64,000 bases of DNA, taken from assembly GCA_022825505.1 (NCBI GenBank), contig JAJDWR010000011.1, positions 59,625 to 123,624 of the forward strand, written 5' to 3'. The notes below the pieces were generated by a model, which was given only the letters and a program-made list of their open reading frames with translations, was not told where the DNA came from and did no database searches. Of this stretch, positions 1-8,011 are shown in pieces; the stretch's first letter is position 1, and every line of letters starts with the position of its first letter. Both the position numbers and the translations under genes were made by a program. This DNA comes from Gammaproteobacteria bacterium (GTDB taxonomy: Bacteria; Pseudomonadota; Gammaproteobacteria; Steroidobacterales; Rariloculaceae).

Positions 1-609
1 CACGAAGTGCTGGACCCGTCCCTCTACGATAACGACCTGATCGGATCGCAGGTTCAGGTGATCGATCCCGACCTGCTCGGCACCACGGATCCCGTTCAGG
101 TGTTCCTGGCCACGCGCGACGGCGAACCCGCCGCGGCGATCTTTGCTTCGGTCGCCCCACTCGGCTACAACGGCGCCATAGACCTCCTCGTCGGGGTCGA
201 TGCCGAGGGCGTGATCCAGGGCGTGCGCGTGACCGATCATCGGGAAACGCCCGGACTGGGTGACCAGATCGAGATTTCGATTTCCGACTGGATCACCGGA
301 TTCGACGGGACCAGCCTCGCGGACCCGCCGCTCCCGCAGTGGGCGGTGACGGCGGACGGCGGGCGGTTCGACGCCTTCACCGGGGCGACGGTGACGCCCC
401 GGGCGGTAGTCCGGGCGGTACGGGATACGCTCGTCTATTTCGATGAAAACCAGGCTGAACTGTTCGAGCGCGCCGCTGCCGAGGAGGCTGACGCGACGGG
501 TGCGGAAACGGAAGCGGTACCCGAACGCGTGCGAGCGCTGGTCGCCGATGGCAGACTGCGCCTGCATCGAACCGCGGTTCCGGGTCCCGCGGGAGCGCCC
601 CTTCCATGA
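1..609 (+). CDS. rnfG: Electron transport complex subunit RnfG (C-terminal part, cut by window start)
   Basis: RnfG is the membrane-anchored, periplasm-facing flavoprotein of the Rnf/Rsx complex, which couples NADH-ferredoxin electron transfer to an ion gradient. The reading frame is open from base 1, so the N-terminal anchor lies outside the window. About 202 residues remain, with the FMN-binding domain pattern: a stretch starting LLVGVDAEG, then RETPGLGDQIE, and the flavinylation motif FTGATVTP near bases 375-398, whose threonine carries covalent FMN in the family. The stop overlaps the rnfE start (ATGA), so the two are translationally coupled. The C-terminal tail after about base 450 is charged and poorly conserved. 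Confidence 0.93.
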   Translation, partial: HEVLDPSLYDNDLIGSQVQVIDPDLLGTTDPVQVFLATRDGEPAAAIFASVAPLGYNGAIDLLVGVDAEGVIQGVRVTDHRETPGLGDQIEISISDWITGFDGTSLADPPLPQWAVTADGGRFDAFTGATVTPRAVVRAVRDTLVYFDENQAELFERAAAEEADATGAETEAVPERVRALVADGRLRLHRTAVPGPAGAPLP

Positions 610-1274
610 ACGGCGCGGGAACACTCTTCGCGGACGGATTCTGGCGCAACAACGCCGCGTTCGTGCAGTTGCTGGGGCTCTGTCCGCTGCTGGCCATCAC
701 TACGACACTGGTCAATGGGCTTGCCCTGGGCATCGCCACCACCCTGGTGCTGATCGCGACCAATTCGGTGGTGTCCCTGATCCGGGGGGCTCTGGTGCCG
801 AGCGTTCGAATCCTGATTTTCGTGCTCATCATCGCTTCCCTGGTCACCACCATCGACATGTTGGCCAATGCGTTCTTCCACGACCTGTACCGGGTACTCG
901 GACTGTTCATCCCCCTGATCATCACCAACTGCGCCATCCTGGCGCAGGCCGAATCGGTGGCCAGCCGCCACCGAATCGGCCGGGCCGCATTGTCCGGCCT
1001 GGCGACGGGCCTGGGATTTGCCGCGGCCCTGGTCATGCTGGGCGGGCTGAGGGAAATCGTCGGAACCGGCACGCTGTTCTCCGGCATGGAGTTTCTGCTG
1101 GGCGAAGCGGCCCGGGACGTCTACCTGGACCTGCCGTATGACGGCATGTTGGCGGCGATCCTGCCACCCGGTGCTTTCTTCGGACTGGCCGTGCTGATTG
1201 CCGCGCGCAACTACCTGGCGGACAGGAAGAAGCCTGATCCTGCCCGGCGCGAAGCAGCGGCGATCCGACAATGA
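606..1274 (+). CDS. rnfE: Electron transport complex subunit RnfE
   Basis: Integral membrane subunit of the Rnf/Rsx complex, 222 residues with about six hydrophobic segments. The opening FADGFWRNNAAFVQLLGLCP and the segment LIITNCAILAQAE match the RnfE/NqrD family, where conserved membrane cysteines (here in LGLCP and TNCA) bind an iron-sulfur cluster. It starts inside the rnfG stop (ATGA overlap). The charged C-terminal tail is cytoplasmic. nth follows 56 bases downstream, as in the classical rnfABCDGE-nth order of Gammaproteobacteria, which supports the identification and the taxonomic placement. Confidence 0.94.
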   Translation: MNGAGTLFADGFWRNNAAFVQLLGLCPLLAITTTLVNGLALGIATTLVLIATNSVVSLIRGALVPSVRILIFVLIIASLVTTIDMLANAFFHDLYRVLGLFIPLIITNCAILAQAESVASRHRIGRAALSGLATGLGFAAALVMLGGLREIVGTGTLFSGMEFLLGEAARDVYLDLPYDGMLAAILPPGAFFGLAVLIAARNYLADRKKPDPARREAAAIRQ

Positions 1275-1330
1275 TGTCCGCGCTCACACCGTGAACCGCG
1301 TACGCATTCCGTGATCGCAGAGCCCGCGCC

Positions 1331-1975
1331 ATGAACGCAGCAAAACGCCGCAAGATCTACGAGCGGCTGGCCGCCGCCAACCCTGAACCGACCACGGAAC
1401 TGAACTACAACTCGCCTTTCGAGTTGCTGGTGGCGGTGGTTCTCTCGGCGCAGGCGACCGACGTCGGAGTCAACAAGGCCACTGCCGGTTTGTTCAGGGC
1501 CGCCAGTACGCCGGAGGCGATGCTGGCGCTGGGCGAAGCCGGACTCCGGGAATACATCAAGAGCATCGGGCTGTTCAATACCAAGGCAAAGAACATACAC
1601 CGCACCTGTGCCATCCTGGTGGATGAACATGGCGGCGAAGTGCCGACGGACCGCAAGTCGCTGGAAGCCCTGCCCGGCGTGGGCAGGAAAACCGCCAACG
1701 TGATCCTCAACACGGCCTTCGGGCAGCCGACCATCGCCGTGGACACCCACATCTTTCGCCTCTCGAACAGGACGGGGCTCGCACCGGGCAAGGACGTGCG
1801 AACGGTCGAGGACAGACTGGTGCGCGTCACGCCCCTGGAGTTCAGGAAGAACGCCCATCACTGGCTGATCCTGCACGGCCGTTACGTCTGCAAGGCACGC
1901 AAACCCGAGTGTCCCCACTGCGTCATCGCGAATCTTTGCGAGTACAAGGAAAAGGTGGCGGACCGGGTTGGCTGA
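1331..1975 (+). CDS. nth: Endonuclease III (DNA glycosylase/AP lyase)
   Basis: Base-excision-repair enzyme that removes oxidised pyrimidines and cleaves the abasic site. The 214-residue length is standard. The helix-hairpin-helix LPGVGRKTAN carries catalytic Lys120, and Asp138 lies in IAVDTHIFR, the same numbering as the E. coli enzyme. The C-terminal [4Fe-4S] ligands are Cys187, Cys194, Cys197 and Cys203 (C-x6-C-x2-C-x5-C), also at the E. coli positions. The gene sits directly after rnfE and may share its transcript. No anomalies seen. Confidence 0.97.
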   Translation: MNAAKRRKIYERLAAANPEPTTELNYNSPFELLVAVVLSAQATDVGVNKATAGLFRAASTPEAMLALGEAGLREYIKSIGLFNTKAKNIHRTCAILVDEHGGEVPTDRKSLEALPGVGRKTANVILNTAFGQPTIAVDTHIFRLSNRTGLAPGKDVRTVEDRLVRVTPLEFRKNAHHWLILHGRYVCKARKPECPHCVIANLCEYKEKVADRVG

Positions 1976-2103
1976 CAGGCGCCCAGGCGACCGGCACGGT
2001 TGGAGTCGTCAACGCGCTGCCGCACCCGGTGGCGAAGCCGTCGGGGCGCTGCCACGCCCATGATAAGATCGCTGGTCGACTCATCCACACGTTCGGAGAC
2101 CAC

Positions 2104-3123
2104 GTGAAACTCATCATCGCCCTGTTGCCACTGGCCCTGGGTCTCGCTGCCAATCACGCGTCCGCTCATCATTCCTTCGCAGCGTCGTTCACGGAGGACG
2201 AGATCGTTCGCGAGGGCATCGTCAACCGGTACGTATTCAGGAATCCGCACGTGATCCTCTTCATGTCGGTCGAGGACGGGAACGGAGAGCAGGCCGAGTG
2301 GATGGTCGAGGGCAGTGCCGCGACGGGCCTGCGCAGGGCCGGATGGTCTGCCGACACGATCCAGCCGGGCGACCTCGTGCGCATTACCGGCAACGCAGGC
2401 CGCGATGGCAAGCTGATGATCTCGATGGAACATGTCGAGGTCCTCGATCCCGATTCGCAGGCAGTCCTTCGAATCCCGTCGATGGACAGCGATCGAACCG
2501 AGGTGGCCGCGGGCGAGAACGTGTCCATCCCCTTGCATCTGCCAGACGGGCGCCCGAACCTGACGGGCGCCTGGACCCGGGGACGCGACGGCCCGGGATT
2601 CCGCAATCATCGCCTGCCCCCCTTCAACGAGGCCGGCGCGGCGCTGCAGGCCGAGTGGGACCCGATCGACGACCCGCAAGTCGCCTGCGAAGACCCGGGC
2701 CTCATACGACAGGCCGGTTTCACTCCTCATCCCGTGCGCATCGAGCAGAATGACGACCATGTCGTGATCTCGTACGAGGAGTATGGCGGCGTGCGCACGA
2801 TCTACTTCGATGACAGGGATATCACCGACGAGTTTCGCCGTCTTGGCCAGTCCGTGGCACGCTACGAGGGCGACACCCTGGTCATCGAGTCGACCCACCT
2901 GCCGGCGAATCCCACTGGCACGCCCGGCCACTGGCTGAGCGACCAGGCAACCACGGTCGAGACCTATCGCCGCCTGGATGACCCCACTCAGGGGCCCATG
3001 GTTGAGATGGAGATGATCATCACGGACCCGGGTTATCTGACGGAACCCTGGGAAATGGTCTGGAAAAAACTCTACACGGAAGGTTACGAGTTCATTCCCG
3101 TGGAGTGTTACGCACCGTACTGA
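2104..3123 (+). CDS. Exported DUF6152-type protein fused to a second conserved domain
   Basis: Predicted periplasmic protein of 339 residues, biochemical function unknown. The GTG at 2104 is chosen because GGAGA lies seven bases upstream and the product then begins with a signal peptide ending near Ala-His-Ala; the longer upstream frame overlaps nth. Residues ~20-125 contain AHHSFAASF and a beta-rich segment with RNPHVILFMSVEDGNG, typical of DUF6152. Residues ~140-339 form a second domain containing LGQSVARYEGDTLVIEST. The adjacent genes at 62900 and 63379 encode the same two modules separately, which supports a functional link. No catalytic motif is evident. Confidence 0.75.
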   Translation: MKLIIALLPLALGLAANHASAHHSFAASFTEDEIVREGIVNRYVFRNPHVILFMSVEDGNGEQAEWMVEGSAATGLRRAGWSADTIQPGDLVRITGNAGRDGKLMISMEHVEVLDPDSQAVLRIPSMDSDRTEVAAGENVSIPLHLPDGRPNLTGAWTRGRDGPGFRNHRLPPFNEAGAALQAEWDPIDDPQVACEDPGLIRQAGFTPHPVRIEQNDDHVVISYEEYGGVRTIYFDDRDITDEFRRLGQSVARYEGDTLVIESTHLPANPTGTPGHWLSDQATTVETYRRLDDPTQGPMVEMEMIITDPGYLTEPWEMVWKKLYTEGYEFIPVECYAPY

Positions 3124-3184
3124 CCGGCCCACTCTCAGCGGTTATGCAGCGTTCACCCCCGATGGACGGCGCGGTGCCATGCTA

Positions 3185-4159
3185 TCAGCGTATGGCTACG
3201 GGGTGAACGGGGCTCTGTACCGCACCGACGAACCGCGGTGCGGCGAGCACGAAGAGGAACTCGTGGGCGCCGTCGCGGGCCAATTCTCCGGTGCGGATGT
3301 TTTCAAGAATATGGACACCGTGCCTGACCAGCAGCGCGCTGTGCACCGGCAGGCGCTCGTCAGCATTCTCGCCCGGGATCACGTCGAGAGCCCAGGTATC
3401 GATGCCCACCGCGACCACCCCGAGACCGGCAAGGTATTCGGCTCCGTCCACGCCCAGTCCGGCCACGGACTCCATGAAGCGCGCGGGATCGCTGTCGATC
3501 AGCTGCAGGGAGCCCGTGTGCAGCAGTACCACGTCGCCCCGGCGAATCTCGATTCCCTGCCGCGCCATGGCGCTTTCCAGTTCCTGCCGATTGATCGCGG
3601 TCCCGCCGGGAACCAGGTCCGTACCAAGGTCTGCCGCGATATCCAGCAGGACACCGCGCGTGACGATGGGCGGGACCTCGTGGATGCTGTATCGGATGAC
3701 GCCGTCCGGTCGAAGGACGTCCTCGATCGGCACGTTGTTGTAGTGATGGCTGTCGACGCCCGCGTGTGCGAAGCCGTCGATCTGCGTGCCGATCCCGAGC
3801 CATGAGATGAGCAGATCGTCATTGCCGTTTGCCCTGTTGGAACCCCTGACAACCCCTTCATCCGTGTAGATCCGGCTCACCTGTATCTGGTAGTTGCGTG
3901 TCCCGAAGGCCGGTGTGCCGGGCCCGGTGGGTATGGCAAGCGAATAGACCTTGCCGTCACGGACCAGACCCGCCGCTTCGAGCACAATTTCGGCTGACAG
4001 GTTGTTCACGGCGCCGAGCGTATCGTCGGGGCCGTAGGGAGACGGGAGCAGACTCTCCTGTGCGCTGACGGGAATGGAGCCCAGGGATCCCAATGCTGCG
4101 CAGAGAACAAAGATTACTGCGAGGCGCTCGATCCGGGACGAGTTGTATTGACCGATCAT
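3185..4159 (-). CDS. Exported cyclase-family metal-dependent hydrolase (kynurenine formamidase-like), copy A
   Basis: 324-residue PF04199-type cyclase/amide hydrolase with an N-terminal signal peptide ending ...IPVSAQ, hence probably periplasmic. The family metal motif HxGTHxDxxxH appears as GIGTQIDGFAH, so one usual histidine is Gln. Other family signatures are GDVVLLHTG and PVHSALLVRHG. The ATG at 4159 is chosen because it starts the signal peptide; upstream sequence in this frame is the 3' part of the next gene. Only 7 bases separate it from the upstream paralogue, so they form one operon. Family members hydrolyse N-formylkynurenine, cyclic amides or similar; the substrate cannot be told from sequence. 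Confidence 0.82.
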   Translation of the reverse strand: MIGQYNSSRIERLAVIFVLCAALGSLGSIPVSAQESLLPSPYGPDDTLGAVNNLSAEIVLEAAGLVRDGKVYSLAIPTGPGTPAFGTRNYQIQVSRIYTDEGVVRGSNRANGNDDLLISWLGIGTQIDGFAHAGVDSHHYNNVPIEDVLRPDGVIRYSIHEVPPIVTRGVLLDIAADLGTDLVPGGTAINRQELESAMARQGIEIRRGDVVLLHTGSLQLIDSDPARFMESVAGLGVDGAEYLAGLGVVAVGIDTWALDVIPGENADERLPVHSALLVRHGVHILENIRTGELARDGAHEFLFVLAAPRFVGAVQSPVHPVAIR

Positions 4160-4166
4160 GTGGACC

Positions 4167-5144
4167 TCAGAAAATCGCGACTGGATTGAGCGGGGAACCG
4201 GTGCCGCCCGGAACACGCAAGGGCGCGGCCGCGATGGCAAACTCCCATCGCCCTGCTCCCGCGGCGTATTCGGCGGCGGCCTCCAGGTCCAGGCTATCGA
4301 ATATCGGCGTACCCATGGCGACAAGCAGCAACGTGTGCAGTGGCCACCGGTTGTTTTCCACGTTGGACGGGGCCACATCGACGACCGCATCGCTGCCGAC
4401 CACTGCGACATCGCGTTCACGCAGCCAGGCCGCAGTCGTATAGTGCAGTCCGGCCGCCGCTTCGGCGACATCCCATGCGCCCAACGCTTCGCGGCGCGCC
4501 CAGCGTCCTGTTCTGAACAGCACCACGTCGCCAGGTTCGATGGACGTTTCGAACTGCCGCTCCCAGGTATCCAGTTCCTCGCTGTAAACGGCGGTGCCCG
4601 GCTCAAGCCAGGGCACGCCCCTGAGACGAGCCAGGTCGACAAGCACTGCGCGCGTGAAGATTCCATCTTCCATCGCCGTGATACCCACCAGACTGCACCC
4701 ATCTTCGCTGACGGTATCGATCGCGAAACCGTTGTAGGTCTCGCCGTCATAGAAGCGGTGGCAGAGCGCATCCAGGTGCGAATGTACAAACCCATGATAC
4801 TCAACCCCGATGTGATCGAAAAACCACTCCGGCGCTGCCTCGATTTGATATAGCGCGTGGGAATAAGGCATCGGATTGTCTGGCGTCACGTCGGTCAGTG
4901 TTTCGTGTGCCAGTGAAACAGTCACGCCATCCACGACGAGTCCGGCGGCGGCAATTCGTTTGGAAGGCGTGATCAGATTTACGGTCCCGAGTTGATCGTC
5001 CGCGCCCCACCGGCCGCGATTGGAGACCTCGCGCATCAGTTCGTCATATTGCTCTTTCGGGACTACATCCTGCGCGCGCGCTTTCCACCCGACGCCGTGC
5101 CACATCACGATGCCTACGGCAAGAATTACTATGGATAATTTCAT
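4167..5144 (-). CDS. Exported cyclase-family metal-dependent hydrolase, copy B
   Basis: 325-residue paralogue of the downstream gene, with a signal peptide (MKLSIVILAVGIVMW... ending KARAQ). The putative metal site is HGFVHSHLDALCH, closer to the family consensus than in copy A. GDVVLFRTGRW and a C-terminal APLRVPGGTGSPLNPVAIF match the cyclase family. The ATG at 5144 begins the signal peptide; the longer frame runs into the divergently transcribed rnt gene. The pair may act on related substrates, or copy A may be a diverged partner. The specific reaction is unknown. Confidence 0.84.
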   Translation of the reverse strand: MKLSIVILAVGIVMWHGVGWKARAQDVVPKEQYDELMREVSNRGRWGADDQLGTVNLITPSKRIAAAGLVVDGVTVSLAHETLTDVTPDNPMPYSHALYQIEAAPEWFFDHIGVEYHGFVHSHLDALCHRFYDGETYNGFAIDTVSEDGCSLVGITAMEDGIFTRAVLVDLARLRGVPWLEPGTAVYSEELDTWERQFETSIEPGDVVLFRTGRWARREALGAWDVAEAAAGLHYTTAAWLRERDVAVVGSDAVVDVAPSNVENNRWPLHTLLLVAMGTPIFDSLDLEAAAEYAAGAGRWEFAIAAAPLRVPGGTGSPLNPVAIF

Positions 5145-5330
5145 CCTGGGCTCCCTGAATTTTGCGGTAGGGCTTCTTGAACGGGACATCGTTCGTCGCG
5201 GACTGGTGATGACAAATTGAATCGCCGGAATTATATCGGGCGGTTCCGCCGGGTGTGATTCTGCTAATATCGCCGCCGACACCGTGGAGGGCCCGGATCG
5301 CCTGTTGGTGGTACTACCCACAAGACTGAC

Positions 5331-5990
5331 ATGAGCGCCGCGAATCAGGCTGCCGGCCAGGCTGCAGGACCGTCTCCGGGCATTGCCGGACGCTTTCGCG
5401 GCTTCCTGCCCGTGGTCGTGGACGTGGAGACGGGCGGGTTCAATCCCGCCACCGACGCGCTGCTTGAGATTGCCGCGGTTCTGTTGCGGCTGGACGATGG
5501 CGGAGAACTGCACCCGGCCGAGTCTGTCCGCTATCACGTAGAGCCCTTTCCAGGCGCGCGCCTCGACCCGGCCTCCCTGGAGGTCACTGGCATCGACCCA
5601 TTCCATCCGTTCCGCCTGGCCGTGGACGAAAACGAAGCGTTGCGTGGCGTGTTCGACATGGTTCGCAAGGAAATCAAGGCACAAAAATGCAACCGGGCCG
5701 TGCTTGTGGGTCACAACTCGTTTTTCGACCTGCAGTTCGTCCATGCGGCAGCGGAGCGCAACAAGATCAAGCGCAATCCGTTTCACCCGTTCTCGAGCTT
5801 CGACACTGCAACGCTCGCAGGTGTCGCCTATGGCCAGACAGTACTCAGCCGCGCCGTCACTGCCGCAGGAATAGCGTGGGACGAAAGCCAGGCCCATTCG
5901 GCCGCGTACGACGCCGATGTCACGGCGCGAGTGTTCTGCGAAATCGTGAACCGGTTCAGGCCGGTGTACGAGGGCTTGATCGACGGTTAG
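5331..5990 (+). CDS. rnt: Ribonuclease T (DEDDh 3'-5' exonuclease)
   Basis: Exoribonuclease that trims tRNA CCA ends and matures stable RNA 3' ends. 219 residues, close to the usual length. All DEDDh motifs are visible: DVETGGFN (Asp and Glu) near residue 31, [13 protein letters not shown] with the second Asp, and [12 protein letters not shown] with the catalytic His and last Asp. [20 protein letters not shown] is a typical RNase T segment. The first ~25 residues are Ala/Gly-rich and not conserved. Divergent from the cyclase operon, with a 186-bp intergenic region for both promoters. Confidence 0.95.
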   Translation: MSAANQAAGQAAGPSPGIAGRFRGFLPVVVDVETGGFNPATDALLEIAAVLLRLDDGGELHPAESVRYHVEPFPGARLDPASLEVTGIDPFHPFRLAVDENEALRGVFDMVRKEIKAQKCNRAVLVGHNSFFDLQFVHAAAERNKIKRNPFHPFSSFDTATLAGVAYGQTVLSRAVTAAGIAWDESQAHSAAYDADVTARVFCEIVNRFRPVYEGLIDG

Positions 5991-6009
5991 CCGCCTGCAC
6001 TATGGTTGG

Positions 6010-6399
6010 CTAGAGTGTTTCCAGGCCCAAATGCTGCTGAATCTGCTCGAAATCCCTGTCGGAATGAAGCAGGGCGTGCCGGTTCTCCATGCAATAGGTG
6101 GCGATCAGCATGACGATTGTCTTGCGCACGGTAACGCCCCTGGCGCGAAGCACGCGGTAGTTTCGAGCGCTGGCCAGCGCGATGTCCCGGCCGACCATGG
6201 GCTCGAACATGAGCGTGTCCATCGCGTCAAGCGCTCTGCGAACGTCGAGGTCGGAACGAAAGCCTTGCAGGACCTCCGCGAGGATCAGATCGCCAATCAC
6301 GACTGGTTCGACGCCGAGAATGCCGTCGAGAAGTAACGTCTCCCGGGTCTCCGTGCCGTTGAAATAGCCGATCCAGACGGAGGAATCGACGACGATCAC
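6010..6399 (-). CDS. vapC: VapC-type PIN-domain toxin with a substituted acidic residue
   Basis: 129-residue PIN ribonuclease-like protein, toxin of a type II pair. VVDSSVWIGYF carries Asp5; Glu42 lies in LAEVLQGF; HSDRDF gives the last acidic residues near 114-116. In the third motif homologues usually read RKTIDxLIA, but here it is RKTIVMLIA with Val96 (codon at 6112-6114, one base from Asp). PIN nucleases need this acidic cluster to bind Mg, so activity may be reduced. The gene overlaps vapB by four bases (ATGA), typical of a TA operon. Confidence 0.88.
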   Translation of the reverse strand: MIVVDSSVWIGYFNGTETRETLLLDGILGVEPVVIGDLILAEVLQGFRSDLDVRRALDAMDTLMFEPMVGRDIALASARNYRVLRARGVTVRKTIVMLIATYCMENRHALLHSDRDFEQIQQHLGLETL

Positions 6400-6590
6400 C
6401 GATCGCGCCGCATCTCGTCAAGAGAGCCTTCCCAGCGTAACTTCCCACGCAACTGCCGGATACGGGCCTGGTTCCGTGTACGCACCAACAGGCGCAGTCC
6501 CTCCTCCACAGCAGCCTTCTTGGTCCTGTATCCGCCTGCCTTCAATGCCTCCGCCATAAGGGCGTCGTCGATCTCGATGTTGGTGCGCAT
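6396..6590 (-). CDS. vapB: VapB-type antitoxin
   Basis: 64-residue antitoxin starting MRTNIEIDDALMAEALKAGG, a ribbon-helix-helix pattern, followed by YRTKKAAVEEGLRLLVR, as in VapB proteins that bind DNA as dimers and neutralise VapC with the C-terminal tail (RWEGSLDEMRRDR). A GGAG ribosome site lies six bases before the ATG. A near-perfect palindrome at 6602-6630 directly upstream is the likely autoregulatory operator. It overlaps the vapC start. Confidence 0.9.
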   Translation of the reverse strand: MRTNIEIDDALMAEALKAGGYRTKKAAVEEGLRLLVRTRNQARIRQLRGKLRWEGSLDEMRRDR

Positions 6591-6601
6591 GCTGGCTCCT
6601 G

Positions 6602-6630
6602 ATGTGTATAGATTAGTGAATTATACACAT
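6602..6630. promoter_or_regulatory. Palindromic operator of the vapBC module
   Basis: Nine-base inverted arms ATGTGTATA (6602-6610) and TATACACAT (6622-6630) separated by 11 bases lie 12 bases upstream of the vapB start. The minus strand contains TATAAT at 6625-6620, a good -10 element inside the palindrome, so bound VapBC would block transcription. The arms are seen directly; the regulatory role is inferred from how RHH antitoxins autoregulate. No convincing -35 was found. Confidence 0.75.
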
Positions 6631-6781
6631 GACACAGATCCAGATCATGACGTCGCATTCGCGCCGGCGTTACGTCGTCGATCCATTTAACCCAATACCT
6701 GCGAACGTCACCCAAGGCAATAAGCCGTATCCGCGTGCCGGGCCCTTACCGTAACTCCACGCCAGGGCGAACGGCGGCCTG

Positions 6782-7117
6782 TCAGTCCGCTTCGGTCTCC
6801 GGATGCGGTGCCGCGGACTCCACAACGGTCTTCAGTTCGCCGGAATGGTACATCTCTAGGGCGATGTCGCAGCCGCCGATCAGTTCGCCGTTGACGTAGA
6901 GCTGGGGATACGTGGGCCAGTTGGAATAGACCTTCAACGCCTCGCGAACCTCCGGATCCTCGAAGATATTGACGAAGGCGAAGGGCTTGCCCACGGCCCG
7001 CAGCGCGGCCACGGTCTGCGCGGAAAAACCGCACTGGGGAAAGTCAGGCGTGCCCTTCATGTAGAGCAGCACCGGATGGCTGCGCAGTTGGCTCTCGATC
7101 CTTTCGTTGACATCCAT
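6782..7117 (-). CDS. grxD: Monothiol glutaredoxin, Grx4 family
   Basis: Cytoplasmic CGFS-type glutaredoxin that carries or delivers [2Fe-2S] clusters and often pairs with BolA. 111 residues from the ATG at 7117. The family signature YMKGTPDFPQCGFSAQ includes the single active-site Cys, and WPTYPQLYVNGELIGGCDI forms the glutathione-binding part. A GTG nine bases upstream (7126) would also be in frame, but it sits three bases from GGAGG; the ATG gives the usual N-terminus (MDVNERIESQL). The downstream 190 bp to vapB holds no further gene. Confidence 0.95.
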   Translation of the reverse strand: MDVNERIESQLRSHPVLLYMKGTPDFPQCGFSAQTVAALRAVGKPFAFVNIFEDPEVREALKVYSNWPTYPQLYVNGELIGGCDIALEMYHSGELKTVVESAAPHPETEAD

Positions 7118-7317
7118 CGCTTCCACAGACCTCCGTTGACAAGCGACCCGCGGCCATCGGCTTCCTGCCTGGGAAAGCCGTTTTGCAGCGGGCTGGTGAT
7201 TGAATAATGCGGGTCCCTAACCTATTCTTCAAGTTCCGAAAACAATGGTCCGATCGAGCAGGTCTGATCGAGTCCGGAAAACTCTACGCCCAAGAATATC
7301 GGAGAGGAAATCTACAC

Positions 7318-7929
7318 ATGAATCCGCTGAATACTGTAAAGGGAACTATTGGTGCCGGTGTTGCTCTTGCCATCCTGATCGGTCTTGTCACCATGGGAGG
7401 CGCCACCTGGAACCTTGCGAGCGAAATTAGTCTGATCGTATGGATTCATGTCCTTGCGGGCATTACCTGGATCGGCCTGCTTTATTATTTCAATTTTGTC
7501 CAAGTCCCGGCACTAGCGGAAGCCGCATCGGACGAGGGCGGCCCCGGGGGGGCTGGTATCACCAAGTACGTTGCACCTCGGGCGTTATGGTGGTTCCGAT
7601 GGGGTGCGGTCGTAACATGGCTTTCCGGGGCATTGGCCTTGATACGGCTTGGGCACTTTGACGATGCTTTGGTATTGGGATTGGGTGCCGCTGACGACCG
7701 AGGTCTGCTGATTGGTGTCGGCGCTTGGTTGGGCACGATTATGCTATTCAACGTCTGGGTGCTCATTTGGCCCAATCAGAAGAAGATCCTCGGAATGGTA
7801 GACGCGTCAGACGACGAGATCGCAAAGGCGCGTCGGGTAGCCTTTCTCGCCTCACGCACTAACACGCTGCTATCCATCCCTATGCTGATGAGTATGGTCG
7901 GCTATGGGCATGGTAGCTTTATCATCTAG
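7318..7929 (+). CDS. Urate oxidase N-terminal-like (PuuD-type) membrane protein
   Basis: 203-residue polytopic protein with about four to five hydrophobic segments. SLIVWIHVLAGITWIGLLYY and the later ALWWFRWGAVVTWLSGALAL and FNVWVLIWPNQKKI match the membrane domain found at the N-terminus of PuuD-type urate hydroxylases and in stand-alone proteins of unknown function. No cytochrome domain follows, so urate oxidation should not be assumed. The ATG at 7318 has a GGAGAGG ribosome site; the frame upstream is not protein-like. A strong terminator follows at 7954-7987. Confidence 0.72.
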   Translation: MNPLNTVKGTIGAGVALAILIGLVTMGGATWNLASEISLIVWIHVLAGITWIGLLYYFNFVQVPALAEAASDEGGPGGAGITKYVAPRALWWFRWGAVVTWLSGALALIRLGHFDDALVLGLGAADDRGLLIGVGAWLGTIMLFNVWVLIWPNQKKILGMVDASDDEIAKARRVAFLASRTNTLLSIPMLMSMVGYGHGSFII

Positions 7930-7953
7930 ACGGCAAGTCGACAGGCTCTTGAA

Positions 7954-7987
7954 GCCCGGAAAGGCAGACCGCCTTTCCGGGCTTTTT
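7954..7987 (+). terminator. Rho-independent terminator
   Basis: A perfect 12-bp stem, GCCCGGAAAGGC (7954-7965) with GCCTTTCCGGGC (7971-7982), closes a 5-base loop and is followed by five T. It lies 24 bases after the stop of the membrane protein gene and ends 24 bases before nadC, so the two genes are separate transcription units. Confidence 0.95.
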
Positions 7988-8011
7988 CGTGTTCCGCGCT
8001 AAACTTCCCTA

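Noticed and set aside
7318..7929. Full urate hydroxylase PuuD
   Set aside because: Only the membrane domain is present and no cytochrome c domain follows; a specific urate role is unsupported.
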